NCBI RefSeq assembly: GCF_047974105.1
Contig: NZ_JBHYRS010000002.1
Coordinates: 186,001 to 250,000 of the forward strand
DNA from: Mitsuokella sp047974105
GTDB taxonomy: Bacteria > Bacillota > Negativicutes > Selenomonadales > Selenomonadaceae
Reading direction: 5' to 3'
Length of the DNA: 64,000 nt
Shown here: piece after piece, positions 43,734 through 52,179 of the stretch
Layout: each line of letters starts with the position of its first letter
Position numbering within the stretch: the stretch's first letter is position 1
Position numbers and translations under genes: made by a program
The notes under the pieces: generated by a model
The model's input: only the letters and a program-made list of their open reading frames with translations
The model's database searches: none
Told to the model about the DNA's origin: nothing

Positions 43734-44900
43734 TTAAATGCGCCGGAATGTCAGTGCGGCCATCAGGGCTTCGAGCAGGACAAGGCCGGCCAAAAGGCAG
43801 AACGCGGCCAAAAGGCTGGTCTGATGCGCGAAAAAGCCGATGACGGCAGGGCCTGCGAGGATGCCGAGGTAGCCGAGCGTGCTGACAGCCGGCACGGCGA
43901 GGTTAATCGGCATATCATGCTGACGGCCGAGCATCGTGTAGAAGACAGGCACGACATTGGCACTGCCGATGCCGATGCAGAAAAAGCCCGCAAAGAGCAA
44001 AAATGCATTCGGCGTGAGAATGACGAGCAGAAAGCCCAGAAACGCCAGCGCGCAGCCGCCGATGATGATGACTTTTTGGCCAAAACGCTGCACGAGACGG
44101 TCGCCGAACAGGCGCATGATGAGCATCGCCGCGGAAAAGACCGTAAAGGCCGTGCCCGCAAGCGACAGGTCAAAGCCGCGCACCGTCGTCAAAAAGACGC
44201 CGCCCCAGTCCATCATAGCGCCTTCGACGAGGAAAGCGATGCAGGCGATGATGCCGACAAAGACGACGATGCCGTGGGGCATGGCCAGCAGCTTGCCGCC
44301 CGGGTCGCCGCCAAAGTTGAGATGATGGCGCGCGGCGATGGCCGTCACGAGAATCATAATGCCCGAAGCGATGAGCGTCGAAGCCATCGGCGTGAGGCCT
44401 AGCATGCTGACCCAGACGCCGAAAAGTCCGGCCCCGACAAAGCCGCCGATGCTCCAGAGCGCGTGCATGCCGCTCATAAGGCGGCGTCCCGAAGCCTTCT
44501 CGACGATGACGGCCTGAATGTTGACCACGGAATCGATGCTGCCCATCACGGCGCCAAAAAACAGCAAGGCCGGCACCGCGCTCCAAAAAGAAGGCACAAG
44601 GCAGAGAATCGGCAGCATCAGGGCCATGAGAACCCCTGCTGTCGTCAGTACCCTGCGGCAGCCGAATTTTGCGGCCAAAGCGCCTGAAAGCGGCATCGTC
44701 AGCAGCGAACCGATGCCGATGCAGAGAAGCAGCAGGCCGAGTGTGTCCTCGGCAATGGCCAGGCGCTGCTTTAAAAGAGGCACGAGCGGTGCCCACGAGG
44801 CCGAGCCGAAGCCGCCGACAAAAAACAACGCCCTTGTCGACCACTGCTCGGGCACGCCGATTGTGCTTGTTTCAACTGTATGATTTTCCTTTGCTTCCAT
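43734..44900 (-). CDS. Major facilitator superfamily transporter
   Basis: A 388-residue integral membrane protein with about twelve hydrophobic segments and MFS-type features such as LFFGAVMGSIDSVVNIQA and FGDRLVQRFGQK in the loops. The organisation resembles YbjJ/FucP-type permeases, but the substrate cannot be named. It begins 29 bp after the molybdopterin oxidoreductase gene on the same strand and is probably co-transcribed, so it might import or export that enzyme's substrate. Confidence 0.82.
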   Translation of the reverse strand: MEAKENHTVETSTIGVPEQWSTRALFFVGGFGSASWAPLVPLLKQRLAIAEDTLGLLLLCIGIGSLLTMPLSGALAAKFGCRRVLTTAGVLMALMLPILCLVPSFWSAVPALLFFGAVMGSIDSVVNIQAVIVEKASGRRLMSGMHALWSIGGFVGAGLFGVWVSMLGLTPMASTLIASGIMILVTAIAARHHLNFGGDPGGKLLAMPHGIVVFVGIIACIAFLVEGAMMDWGGVFLTTVRGFDLSLAGTAFTVFSAAMLIMRLFGDRLVQRFGQKVIIIGGCALAFLGFLLVILTPNAFLLFAGFFCIGIGSANVVPVFYTMLGRQHDMPINLAVPAVSTLGYLGILAGPAVIGFFAHQTSLLAAFCLLAGLVLLEALMAALTFRRI

Positions 44901-44929
44901 AAAAAGTTTCTCAAATACTCCTTTGCTTT

Positions 44930-46921
44930 CTATTTTTTATGCAGGTCGACGCGCACATCGTAGAACGTGCTGCCGTCGGCTTCGTCCGTCAGCCTCTGCG
45001 ATGTCAGGACGTTGACGGAATGCTCCCCCTTGACGCGTTCCTGCCACCAGACGCCCTCGCTGACAACCTGCCCTTTGCTTGTGCACGTCGAGATTTTGGC
45101 CGTGAAGTCGGCACTGCCGCGCTCATTGGCAAGGGTTACGGTCTCGCCGTCATGGACATCAAAGCGGGCGGCGTCCTCGGGATGAATGAATAAGAGCATC
45201 GTCTGCCCTTTTGTGAGTTCATCGCGCTCGTTAAATGACGAATCGAGGATGCGCATATCGGGGGCATTGACGAAAGCCAGCTCGCCCTTGTCCTCCGCAA
45301 GAGGCAGGTAATCGGGCAGAGCCGGCGTCAGTTCGTCATTGCGAATTTCGATTTTGCCCGACTTCGTCGCAAACGACGTATTGTAGTCGGCAGGCAGGGT
45401 GAGCGGAGTCGGTCTGCCCGATTTTAAGAGTTCCCTGTCGACGGGCTCCGGCCAGACCGAGGTCGTCGCGATGAGTTTTTCGACGAGGTCTTTCGCCGAC
45501 TGCCGGTAAAACGGGTCTTCGATGCCCATCGCGCGGGCCAGAGCACAGGCGACTTCCCAGTTTGAACGGCTCTCGCCGACGGGCGGAATGGCCTGAAAGC
45601 CGCACTGAATCGTGTAATTGCCGTAAGAATAATACGCATCGTCGTGTTCAAGCGAAGTCGTGGCCGGCAGGACGATGTCGGCATAGCGCGCCGTATCCGT
45701 CAAAAAACGCTCGTGTACGACCGTAAAGAGATTTTCGCGGCTAAGCCCTTTGATTACTTGATTCTGGTCGGGAGCCGTGCACGCGGGATTCGACGAATAG
45801 ACATAGAGGCTGCGGATGCTGTCATCGCGCGTCAGGGCCTCGCCAATCCGGCACATATTGACGACGCGCCTGCCCGCCTGCCGCCACTCGGGATGACGGA
45901 CAATGCTCTTGTCATAGGCCTTCGAAGCACTGGCCGAGGTCAAAAGGCCGCCGCCCTGTTTGCCCCAGGCCCCGACAACGGCGGGCAGGCAGGTGATGAG
46001 GCGCGAGGTCATAGCGCCGTTGCGGTAGCGCGACTGACCGCTGCCGAGCCTTATAAACGGGGCTTTTGCCTGGCCGTACATCCTCGCAAGCTCTATGACT
46101 GTCTCAGCCGGCACGCCCGTCAGCTCTTCCGTCTTCTCCGGCGTGTACTTCGGCAGAATTTCGCGGCGCAGCTCTTCCCAGCCAATGACATTTTGAGCAA
46201 GAAAAGACTCGTCCGTAAGATTTTCGCGTGCCAAGACGTGCATCAGGCCGAGGGCCAGCGCGCCATCCGTGCCGGGACGCACGGCGATAAAGCAGTCGGC
46301 CCATGCGGCTGTTTTATTTTTGTACGTGTCGATGCAGTAAATCTTCGCGCCATTTTGCCGCGCAGTCTTTAAATCATGCTGAAAATGAATATCCGTCGCC
46401 AGCATGTGGATGCTCCAAAGAATGATGAAGTCGCTTTTCTGTGCTTCCTGCGGCGCCGTCGGCAGCGTGCGTCCCATGACATCCTGAAAGCCCCTGCCCT
46501 TGGCCGGCGCGCAGATGGTCCGATCAAGCTCCGAGGCGCCGAGTTTATAGAAAAGACCGTGATAGGCATCGTGCTGGACAATGCCCATCGTGCCGGCATA
46601 CGAATACGGCAGGATGGCCTCCGCGCCGTATTCTTTGATGATATGCCGCCACTTGTCCGCGATGATTTTCAAGGCCTCATCCCAGGAAAGCGGCGCAAAC
46701 TCGCCGCTGCCCTTTTTCCCCACGCGGCGCAGGGGCGTCGTCAGGCGGCGCGGCGAATGGACCGTCCGTTCGTAATGGGCCATCTTCGGGCAGAGCGTGC
46801 CGCGCGTAAACGGATGGTCAGGGTCTCCTGCCACGCGGATGACGCGCCCATCCTCCACCGTCACCAAAAGACCGCAGGCATCCGGGCAGTCGTATGGGCA
46901 GACTGAGGTACAAATATGCAT
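44930..46921 (-). CDS. Molybdopterin-dependent oxidoreductase (DMSO reductase family), cytoplasmic
   Basis: A 663-residue Mo/W-bis-MGD enzyme. The N-terminus MHICTSVCPYDCPDACGLL with a later GTLCPKM binds a [4Fe-4S] cluster. Pterin-binding segments include PYSYAGTMGIVQ, KIYCIDTYKNKTA and RLGSGQSRYRNG, and the C-terminal domain is the aspartate-decarboxylase-like fold. The Mo-ligand region reads DRTICAPAKGRGF, so cysteine is the likely protein ligand. No Tat signal is present, so it is cytoplasmic, and there is no electron-transfer subunit next to it. ATG 46921 lies behind GGAG; the frame is open a little further upstream. The substrate is unknown. Confidence 0.88.
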   Translation of the reverse strand: MHICTSVCPYDCPDACGLLVTVEDGRVIRVAGDPDHPFTRGTLCPKMAHYERTVHSPRRLTTPLRRVGKKGSGEFAPLSWDEALKIIADKWRHIIKEYGAEAILPYSYAGTMGIVQHDAYHGLFYKLGASELDRTICAPAKGRGFQDVMGRTLPTAPQEAQKSDFIILWSIHMLATDIHFQHDLKTARQNGAKIYCIDTYKNKTAAWADCFIAVRPGTDGALALGLMHVLARENLTDESFLAQNVIGWEELRREILPKYTPEKTEELTGVPAETVIELARMYGQAKAPFIRLGSGQSRYRNGAMTSRLITCLPAVVGAWGKQGGGLLTSASASKAYDKSIVRHPEWRQAGRRVVNMCRIGEALTRDDSIRSLYVYSSNPACTAPDQNQVIKGLSRENLFTVVHERFLTDTARYADIVLPATTSLEHDDAYYSYGNYTIQCGFQAIPPVGESRSNWEVACALARAMGIEDPFYRQSAKDLVEKLIATTSVWPEPVDRELLKSGRPTPLTLPADYNTSFATKSGKIEIRNDELTPALPDYLPLAEDKGELAFVNAPDMRILDSSFNERDELTKGQTMLLFIHPEDAARFDVHDGETVTLANERGSADFTAKISTCTSKGQVVSEGVWWQERVKGEHSVNVLTSQRLTDEADGSTFYDVRVDLHKK

Positions 46922-47021
46922 AATTATCACTCCAGAAATCTCGGATTTTCTCAAAATTCACTTCAGGCCTTCGTAAGCCAATACAAATCCATTTTACGTA
47001 TTTTACGTTATGAGTGCCTTC

Positions 47022-47030
47022 ATTATACCA
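47022..47030 (-). promoter_or_regulatory. Extended -10 promoter element for the molybdopterin oxidoreductase gene
   Basis: Minus strand TGGTATAAT (TGn followed by TATAAT). The -35 is weak. Downstream, ACGTAAAAT is repeated head-to-tail, a possible activator or repressor site. Confidence 0.4.
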
Positions 47031-47044
47031 TAGAACACACATAT

Positions 47045-47113
47045 CCTATAAGACTTCCATCACAAAAGGCTGTCCGCTGATGGAAGATTCATCCTCCCTG
47101 TCAGCAGACAGCC
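47045..47113 (-). terminator. Terminator after the phosphoesterase gene, overlapping an alternative hairpin
   Basis: Main stem 13 bp, minus strand GGCTGTCTGCTGA / TCAGCGGACAGCC (47113-47101 with 47080-47068), followed by TTTTG. A second 9-bp perfect stem (CTTCCATCA 47054-47062 with TGATGGAAG 47078-47086) shares three bases with the first, so the two cannot both form completely. Confidence 0.65.
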
Positions 47114-47134
47114 TACCTGTTTTGCAGTTTGATT

Positions 47135-48463
47135 TTATTTTTTCAACGTCTCGTGGTCGATTTCCGTACCATCGGGCAGATAGCAGGCAATCTCAGCTAT
47201 GCTATTTTTGACGGCCAGCGTCAGGTAATTGTCCGTCTCCGGCTGCGGCGCGACGACTTTATCGAGAGCATGGTCGACCCAGAGCCCCGGATAGCGCACA
47301 TTGCCGGCAACGCCCGTCAGGATGTAGAGAGGGCCACTCTCGTCGCGCTGGAAATTTTTGATATGCCCGCGGTTGCGGTACGTATGCAGGTGCGCGGAAA
47401 ACACGATGTCAATGCCCGCTTCATCGAAAAGCGGCATCCACGCACGGCCCTCGTCGGAAAAGCCCTCCTGACGTTCCGGACGATTCGCAATGCGGTACTG
47501 CAGCGGGTCCTTGTGCATCAGCACGATTTTCCACTTCTTATCAGTCTTTTTGACATCTTCGCGGAACCATGCCTGCTGCGTCTCGAGAAGCCCCTGATGG
47601 AAGTCCGCAGCCTCGTCCGTCTGCGTGTCGAGCACGATGAAATGGGCCTCGCCGTAGTCAAACGAATAATAGCGGCGCGCAAATTCCTCGCTGCCATTTT
47701 GAGGCAGGGCAAATTCTTTGAGGTAAGCCACAGGCTCGCGGACTTTCCAGTCCTCGTTGTACGTCTCGTGGTTGCCCATGAGCGGCGCGACCGGAATGCG
47801 GTCAATGATGCCCGCGACGGCGTCAAACCACGCATCCCACTGGCGATGGTCCTCGCCGTTGTCGACAAGGTCGCCCATGTTGATGAAGAAATCCGCATCT
47901 TCATTGCGCTTTGCGGCGTTCTGTGCAAGGTTTTTCCAGTCCGAATAGTCATTTGACTGCGAATCGGGGAAAATCAGCGCGGAAAAATCCCCGCCGTCAT
48001 CCGTCTGCAGGCTGTGCCAGTCGTCGGCCTCGCCATCGGCCTTGATGCGGTATTCGTATTTCTGACCGGCTTCAAGCCCGCAGAGGCCCGCCGTATAAAG
48101 CTCGACCGTCACGCCGTCATCGGTAAAAGTCTCCTGTTTTGCCTTGACAGACGAGACCTTTTCCCCGCCCTGCAGGCGGTATTCGACGGCCGGCTCACGC
48201 ATGGCCGAGTCCGACTGCCACATGATCGTGCGCGCGTGCTCATTGTCCGCCGCGATGACCTGCCGCACATAGTCGATGGGCAGCTTGCCCTGTGCCGCAC
48301 CCATGGCACGGCCTGCCAGACGGTTTGCAAGTTCGTTGCGCGAAAGCGCCCAGCCGCCGCCCGCCAGTACAATGGCCCCTGCGCAGATGGCGAGGAACTT
48401 CCGGCGCGACATTCTCGGCCCGCTTTTGCCTTTCTTTTCCTGCGTATCTTTATCCTGCTTCAT
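47135..48463 (-). CDS. Exported metallophosphoesterase, purple-acid-phosphatase-like
   Basis: A 442-residue protein with a twin-arginine leader (MSRRKFLAICAGAIVLAGGG, from about residue 18), so probably exported folded. A fibronectin-III/PAP-N-like beta domain (about 60-145) is followed by a calcineurin-type metallophosphatase: INMGDLVDNGEDH, LMGNHETYNEDW, VLMHKDPLQ and SAHLHTYRN. These give the dinuclear metal ligands. The upstream ATG at 48484 is in frame, but ATG 48463 has AAAGGGA seven bases before it. The physiological phosphoester is unknown. Confidence 0.88.
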   Translation of the reverse strand: MKQDKDTQEKKGKSGPRMSRRKFLAICAGAIVLAGGGWALSRNELANRLAGRAMGAAQGKLPIDYVRQVIAADNEHARTIMWQSDSAMREPAVEYRLQGGEKVSSVKAKQETFTDDGVTVELYTAGLCGLEAGQKYEYRIKADGEADDWHSLQTDDGGDFSALIFPDSQSNDYSDWKNLAQNAAKRNEDADFFINMGDLVDNGEDHRQWDAWFDAVAGIIDRIPVAPLMGNHETYNEDWKVREPVAYLKEFALPQNGSEEFARRYYSFDYGEAHFIVLDTQTDEAADFHQGLLETQQAWFREDVKKTDKKWKIVLMHKDPLQYRIANRPERQEGFSDEGRAWMPLFDEAGIDIVFSAHLHTYRNRGHIKNFQRDESGPLYILTGVAGNVRYPGLWVDHALDKVVAPQPETDNYLTLAVKNSIAEIACYLPDGTEIDHETLKK

Positions 48464-48664
48464 AATCAATTCCCTTTCATGCAATAACTTGCGATCTTAT
48501 TCCGATTCAACGGGCAGCACCGCAATTCTTATCATGCATCCTGCAGCACTGCCGCCCTTCTTTTCTTATCCTATTATATGGAAAGAAACTTCATATTGCC
48601 TGAAAATCCCTTCCTCATGCTTTCATTATACGCAGGAATCCCTTTTATGTGAAATGCCTATTGC

Positions 48665-48705
48665 ACAGAGTGCATGATGCAGGATAAGCATAGTATGCAC
48701 TCTGT
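48665..48705. repeat. 11-bp perfect inverted repeat upstream of the fusion gene promoter
   Basis: ACAGAGTGCAT (48665-48675) and ATGCACTCTGT (48695-48705) with a 19-bp loop. It ends 14 bp before the -35. Could be an operator or a hairpin. Confidence 0.7.
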
Positions 48706-48718
48706 TTCATCTTAGTTA

Positions 48719-48769
48719 TTGACATATGTCGTAAATGAACTATAATAAAAGTAATAAATGACATATGTC
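48719..48769 (+). promoter_or_regulatory. Promoter of the UPF0251-NifX fusion with paired GACATATGTC operators
   Basis: -35 TTGACA (48719-48724), 16 bp, -10 TATAAT (48741-48746). The perfect 10-bp palindrome GACATATGTC occurs twice, at 48721-48730 (over the -35) and 48760-48769 (just past the start point); with their flanks they form a 15-bp inverted repeat (TTATTGACATATGTC / GACATATGTCAATAA). A repressor could bridge them. The gene's own UPF0251 helix-turn-helix domain is a natural candidate. Confidence 0.8.
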
Positions 48770-48816
48770 AATAAAAATACTGCTAAAACCCCAAGAAAAA
48801 GGAAAGGAAGGATACG

Positions 48817-49674
48817 ATGGCAAGACCCTGCAAGAAGCGCCGCATCTGCCAAAGGCCGCAGTTCCGTGCGTTTGGCCCCGAGCCGCCGACGGGCAGGCCG
48901 CCCGTCACATTGACGCTTGAGGAATACGAATGCCTGCGCCTGCTCGACTACGAAGGGCTGACACAGGAAGAATGCGCCGCGCAGATGCTCGTGGCCCGCA
49001 CAACCGTACAGGCCCTCTACGCCTCGGCGCGCAAACGCCTGACCGCGGCCCTCGTCGAAGGGCGGCCCCTGCATTTCGCGGGCGGCAGCTACGCTTTCTG
49101 CCGGGAAATGCCCGACCTGTCCTGCCCCTTCCGCCAAAGCACAGCCTCCTGCCCTCATCATCTGCCCGATGATGCCAAGGGCCCTGCACAGGCTGCTTAT
49201 CAAAGTATCCCGTATCAGAAAGGAGTCTTTCCCATGAAACTCGCCATCACCTACGACGAAAACACGCAGAATATCTTCCAGCACTTCGGCAAGACACAGG
49301 CCTTCAAAGTCTACACGATTGCCGATGAAGTCGGCCATAAAAAAATCATCTCTTCGGAGATTCTGCCCGCGGGCGAAGCCGGTCACAGCGCCCTCGCGAC
49401 CCTGCTGCAGCAAAACGGCGTCGACACCCTGATCTGCGGCGGCATCGGCGCCGGCGCCCAGTCGGCCCTCAGCAGTGCCGGCATCACCCTCTACGGCGGC
49501 GCCTCGGGAAATGCCGACAAAGCCGCAGAAGACTTCCTCAAAGGCACCCTCAACTACGACCCCGCCGTCCACTGCAGCCACCACGAACATCATGAACATG
49601 GTCAGCACGGACACGGCTGCGGCCAGCATAATGGACAAGGTCAGCACGGACATGGCTGCGGCCAGCACAAATAA
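48817..49674 (+). CDS. UPF0251 (DUF134) DNA-binding domain fused to a NifX/NafY-type iron-molybdenum cofactor-binding domain
   Basis: 285 residues. Residues 1-105 are a DUF134 protein (ARPCKKRRIC, FGPEPPTGRPP, then a helix-turn-helix in GLTQEECAAQMLVARTTVQA). Residues 140-245 are a dinitrogenase Fe-Mo cofactor-family domain (MKLAITYDENTQNIFQHFGK, ICGGIGAGAQSALSSAGI). The tail is His/Gly/Cys-rich (HEHGQHGHGCGQH repeated), likely metal-binding. Inside the frame, AAAGGAG (49219-49225) lies eight bases before the ATG at 49234, which starts the NifX domain, so a separate shorter product may be made. Function is probably metal-linked regulation or cofactor carriage; a link to the nitrogenase-like operon is only inference. 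Confidence 0.85.
   Translation: MARPCKKRRICQRPQFRAFGPEPPTGRPPVTLTLEEYECLRLLDYEGLTQEECAAQMLVARTTVQALYASARKRLTAALVEGRPLHFAGGSYAFCREMPDLSCPFRQSTASCPHHLPDDAKGPAQAAYQSIPYQKGVFPMKLAITYDENTQNIFQHFGKTQAFKVYTIADEVGHKKIISSEILPAGEAGHSALATLLQQNGVDTLICGGIGAGAQSALSSAGITLYGGASGNADKAAEDFLKGTLNYDPAVHCSHHEHHEHGQHGHGCGQHNGQGQHGHGCGQHK
49219..49236 (+). promoter_or_regulatory. Internal ribosome-binding site and start codon inside the fusion gene
   Basis: AAAGGAG, eight bases, ATG, in frame and exactly at the domain boundary. Expected product: the NifX-like domain with its histidine tail (146 aa). Confidence 0.6.
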
Positions 49675-49730
49675 CCAGCTCGCGCTGCTTTTTGGTCAGC
49701 TGCGCAAAAAACGAATAAAAACATAAAAAG

Positions 49731-49782
49731 AAAAGACACCCCTTCCTGCGCCATAATTTGGCTGAGAAGGAGTGTCTTTTTT
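49731..49782. terminator. Bidirectional terminator between the fusion gene and tehA-like gene
   Basis: AAAAGACAC-C-CCTTC pairs with GAAGG-A-GTGTCTTTT; A-rich on the left, TTTTTT on the right, serving both convergent genes. Confidence 0.8.
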
Positions 49783-49795
49783 ACTTGTTCTAATT

Positions 49796-50800
49796 TTACT
49801 TGCGTGCAGCCACCAGCCGCGCCGTGCCAAAAAGCAGCAGGCCAATAACCGAGGTCCCGCAGACAACGAAGGCCATGCCGAGCATTTGGAAAGAACCTGT
49901 TATCTCCGCGTGCCAGAGCTGAAAACCGACATTGACCATCGAGGCCATGGCGAAAGAGAACGCCCAAAGCGACATCGAGAGACCAATGCGCAAAATCCAC
50001 GTGATGAGCCGCAGCAGGAAAAAGAGATTGAGCAGACCGTAGCCGATGAGCCCTAAGACGACGGCATCGATTTGCCCGCCATTGCACGACAGATAAGCCG
50101 AACTGCCGACAAAAGCCGGTGCAAGCTGGATGCCCATAAGCGGCCGTTCCTTTGGCTGCATGGGCTCTGCCGTGCGCAGGCGAAAGAGGAACGCCGCTTC
50201 AAGACTCATCCAAGAGAGAAAACCCGCGCCAAAGAAGAGATAGCCCCATTCATTTTCGCCAAAAGCACCGAGCGCAATGGCCGAAGCAAAATTCGCGCCG
50301 ACCGTCGGCATGTACATCGCCGGTGTCTCCATCGCAAGCGGCGTATTGCCGCGCCATTGGCTGCCGATATGATACGAGCTGAAGCCAAGCTGCCCCACAA
50401 CGCCAATGACCAGCATGATTTTTGAAAAATCCGGCAGATACGGTGACAAAGCGACGCTTGCAAGCCCCGTCGTAATCGGCACAAGCGTAAAGAACGGATT
50501 CTCCAGCTGCAGAGAAAACTCCCGACCTGCCCCGTGCGGACTTCTCAGAATCTGCCCGGCATAATGCGCAAGCAAGAAGAGCCAGAGCACAAACGTGAAC
50601 GCAAGAATTCCCTCGCCGATTTCCCGAGGCAGCCCCAAAATCAGCCCCGCCCGGCGCCAGGCAATGCCAAGGGCAAAAAGGCCGAGCGTCATGCTGATCG
50701 AACTCACCGCCGCATAAGGCCTTGGCTCCTGTTCCTCATCATCCAGTCCCTTCAGCCCATTATTTTGAGGTTCCCGAAGGGACTTCATCTGTTTTGCCAT
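49796..50800 (-). CDS. TehA/SLAC1-family anion channel-like membrane protein
   Basis: 334 residues with about ten hydrophobic helices in the TDT (tellurite-resistance/dicarboxylate transporter) pattern: SMTLGLFALGIAWRRAG, PSYLPDF-type segments, and METPAMYMPTVGANFASAIA. Probably a small-anion channel; tellurite export is not implied. An upstream TTG frame exists, but ATG 50800 gives a sensible N-terminus. Ends at the shared terminator. Confidence 0.8.
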   Translation of the reverse strand: MAKQMKSLREPQNNGLKGLDDEEQEPRPYAAVSSISMTLGLFALGIAWRRAGLILGLPREIGEGILAFTFVLWLFLLAHYAGQILRSPHGAGREFSLQLENPFFTLVPITTGLASVALSPYLPDFSKIMLVIGVVGQLGFSSYHIGSQWRGNTPLAMETPAMYMPTVGANFASAIALGAFGENEWGYLFFGAGFLSWMSLEAAFLFRLRTAEPMQPKERPLMGIQLAPAFVGSSAYLSCNGGQIDAVVLGLIGYGLLNLFFLLRLITWILRIGLSMSLWAFSFAMASMVNVGFQLWHAEITGSFQMLGMAFVVCGTSVIGLLLFGTARLVAARK

Positions 50801-50967
50801 AAAGATACACACTTTCCAAAATCCCAAAACCTACCAATGAACTATATTATAACATACTGGGAGGACAAACAACAAAAGAAAACAGGCCATCGTTTCATCC
50901 CCTGCACAGGTTAAGAGATGAAACCATGACCTGTCCTTCATACCCATATATGCTCCATTGACGTAAA

Positions 50968-51393
50968 TCAGGCTTCTTTCAGCTCCGGCAATGCACTCTC
51001 CTCAAGATTTTCGCTGCCCGCGCTGCTTTCCGTATTTTCCTCATGTTCTTCATAAGAACCCGGCGCCGTGCCGTTCAGAATGTCCTCGCGGAAACAGCAG
51101 AATGTATGCCAGAGCAGCATGACATGGCGGCCGCATATTGTCCGGCGCCCGTCGTAATAGACCACAATCGTCATGCCATGTTTATGTGCCCTGAGGACCT
51201 CCCCCACATCCGGACTTTGCTGCGTCCATTCATGGAAATCATCCGTAAGCCACGCAGCAAAGGCGGGAATATCCCGCAGACGGACGAGATTATACCACTT
51301 GCCGCGCGCCGCATCCTGCATCATCCTGCGCTGTGATTTCAGGCTGATGTCCTTGAAGCAGTGACAATGCATCGCTGGAAATGCGTTTTTCAT
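50968..51393 (-). CDS. Hypothetical protein (141 aa)
   Basis: Not recognised. It contains several aromatic- and His/Cys-bearing stretches (MHCHCFKD, WLTDDFHEWTQQ, MLLWHTFCCFRED) and an acidic, low-complexity C-terminus (about 115-141). The compact N-terminal 110 residues look globular and soluble. GAGGGGG eight bases before the ATG supports translation. It stands alone between tehA-like and DUF1847 genes. Confidence 0.55.
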   Translation of the reverse strand: MKNAFPAMHCHCFKDISLKSQRRMMQDAARGKWYNLVRLRDIPAFAAWLTDDFHEWTQQSPDVGEVLRAHKHGMTIVVYYDGRRTICGRHVMLLWHTFCCFREDILNGTAPGSYEEHEENTESSAGSENLEESALPELKEA

Positions 51394-51499
51394 TGAGGAG
51401 GCCCCCTCTAAAATAACCCTATTTACTTTCTACACTTTACATTATAGAGGATTTCAGACTCCAAAACATTATCAGCATGTTAACACCTTGTAAACACCA

Positions 51500-52105
51500 T
51501 CAGACCTCCCCCGGCTCCATGATGCCGAGCTTGCGCTTCCAATAACGCGAATAAATCGCTCCGAGCGGATTATGCGCGAGCAGCCGGTCCTTCACCACGA
51601 GCGTCGTCACCGGCCCTTCGCAGCTCTTGTTGAAAAGGGCATCGTGCCCGACGCAGAGCCCGCACGAAATATACAGCTCCGTGCCCTTCTCCGCGAGGAA
51701 CTTCGCCTGCATCTTCGGATTGCACATCGCCTCATGCGAAAGCTCCGGCTTCACCTGCTTGAGTCCGAGTTCCTTCTTTGCCACACTGCAGTTCTTGCAG
51801 CAGACACTGTAAAACGTGAACCCCTGCTGCTGATAAAACCGCGCGATATAACGCGCCTCTTCATTGAGCCCAATACAAAACGCCATGCCGAGCTTTTTAT
51901 ACCTCATCGCCTTCGCAAACTCCGCCGTCTCCTGCAGCCGCGTGATATTGCTGTAAAACGTCCCCTCGACATAAGCCGCGGCCTTCATGATCCTGCGCTC
52001 TTCTTCCGTATACTCCGTCAGCACCTCATCGGCAGGCACCCCCGTACAGTTCACGCCCTTCGTATAGCAGACATGCGTAGGGCAATTCGCGCAATCGCAC
52101 TTCAT
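51500..52105 (-). CDS. DUF1847 family cysteine-rich protein
   Basis: 201 residues with many cysteines: MKCDCANCPTHVCYTKGVNC at the start, SVCCKNCSVAKKELG in the middle and LYISCGLCVGHDALF later, a pattern of the DUF1847 (metal-binding, unknown function) family. Multiple Fe-S or zinc sites are plausible. AGGAGA precedes the ATG. Single-gene unit. Confidence 0.82.
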   Translation of the reverse strand: MKCDCANCPTHVCYTKGVNCTGVPADEVLTEYTEEERRIMKAAAYVEGTFYSNITRLQETAEFAKAMRYKKLGMAFCIGLNEEARYIARFYQQQGFTFYSVCCKNCSVAKKELGLKQVKPELSHEAMCNPKMQAKFLAEKGTELYISCGLCVGHDALFNKSCEGPVTTLVVKDRLLAHNPLGAIYSRYWKRKLGIMEPGEV

Positions 52106-52179
52106 CGCAATCTCTCCTTCTTCAATCTACTTTATATTATTATCGTATCATGACAATGACTGGAGAGCAAGGGCAGTAA

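Larger units (their letters stand above)
48464..48816. other. Divergent control region between the phosphoesterase and the UPF0251-NifX fusion
   Basis: 353 bp without a gene. The right half holds an 11-bp inverted repeat (48665-48705) and the promoter/operator at 48719-48769. The left half (48485-48660) shows nothing I can name beyond its presumable use as the phosphoesterase promoter region. Confidence 0.7.
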
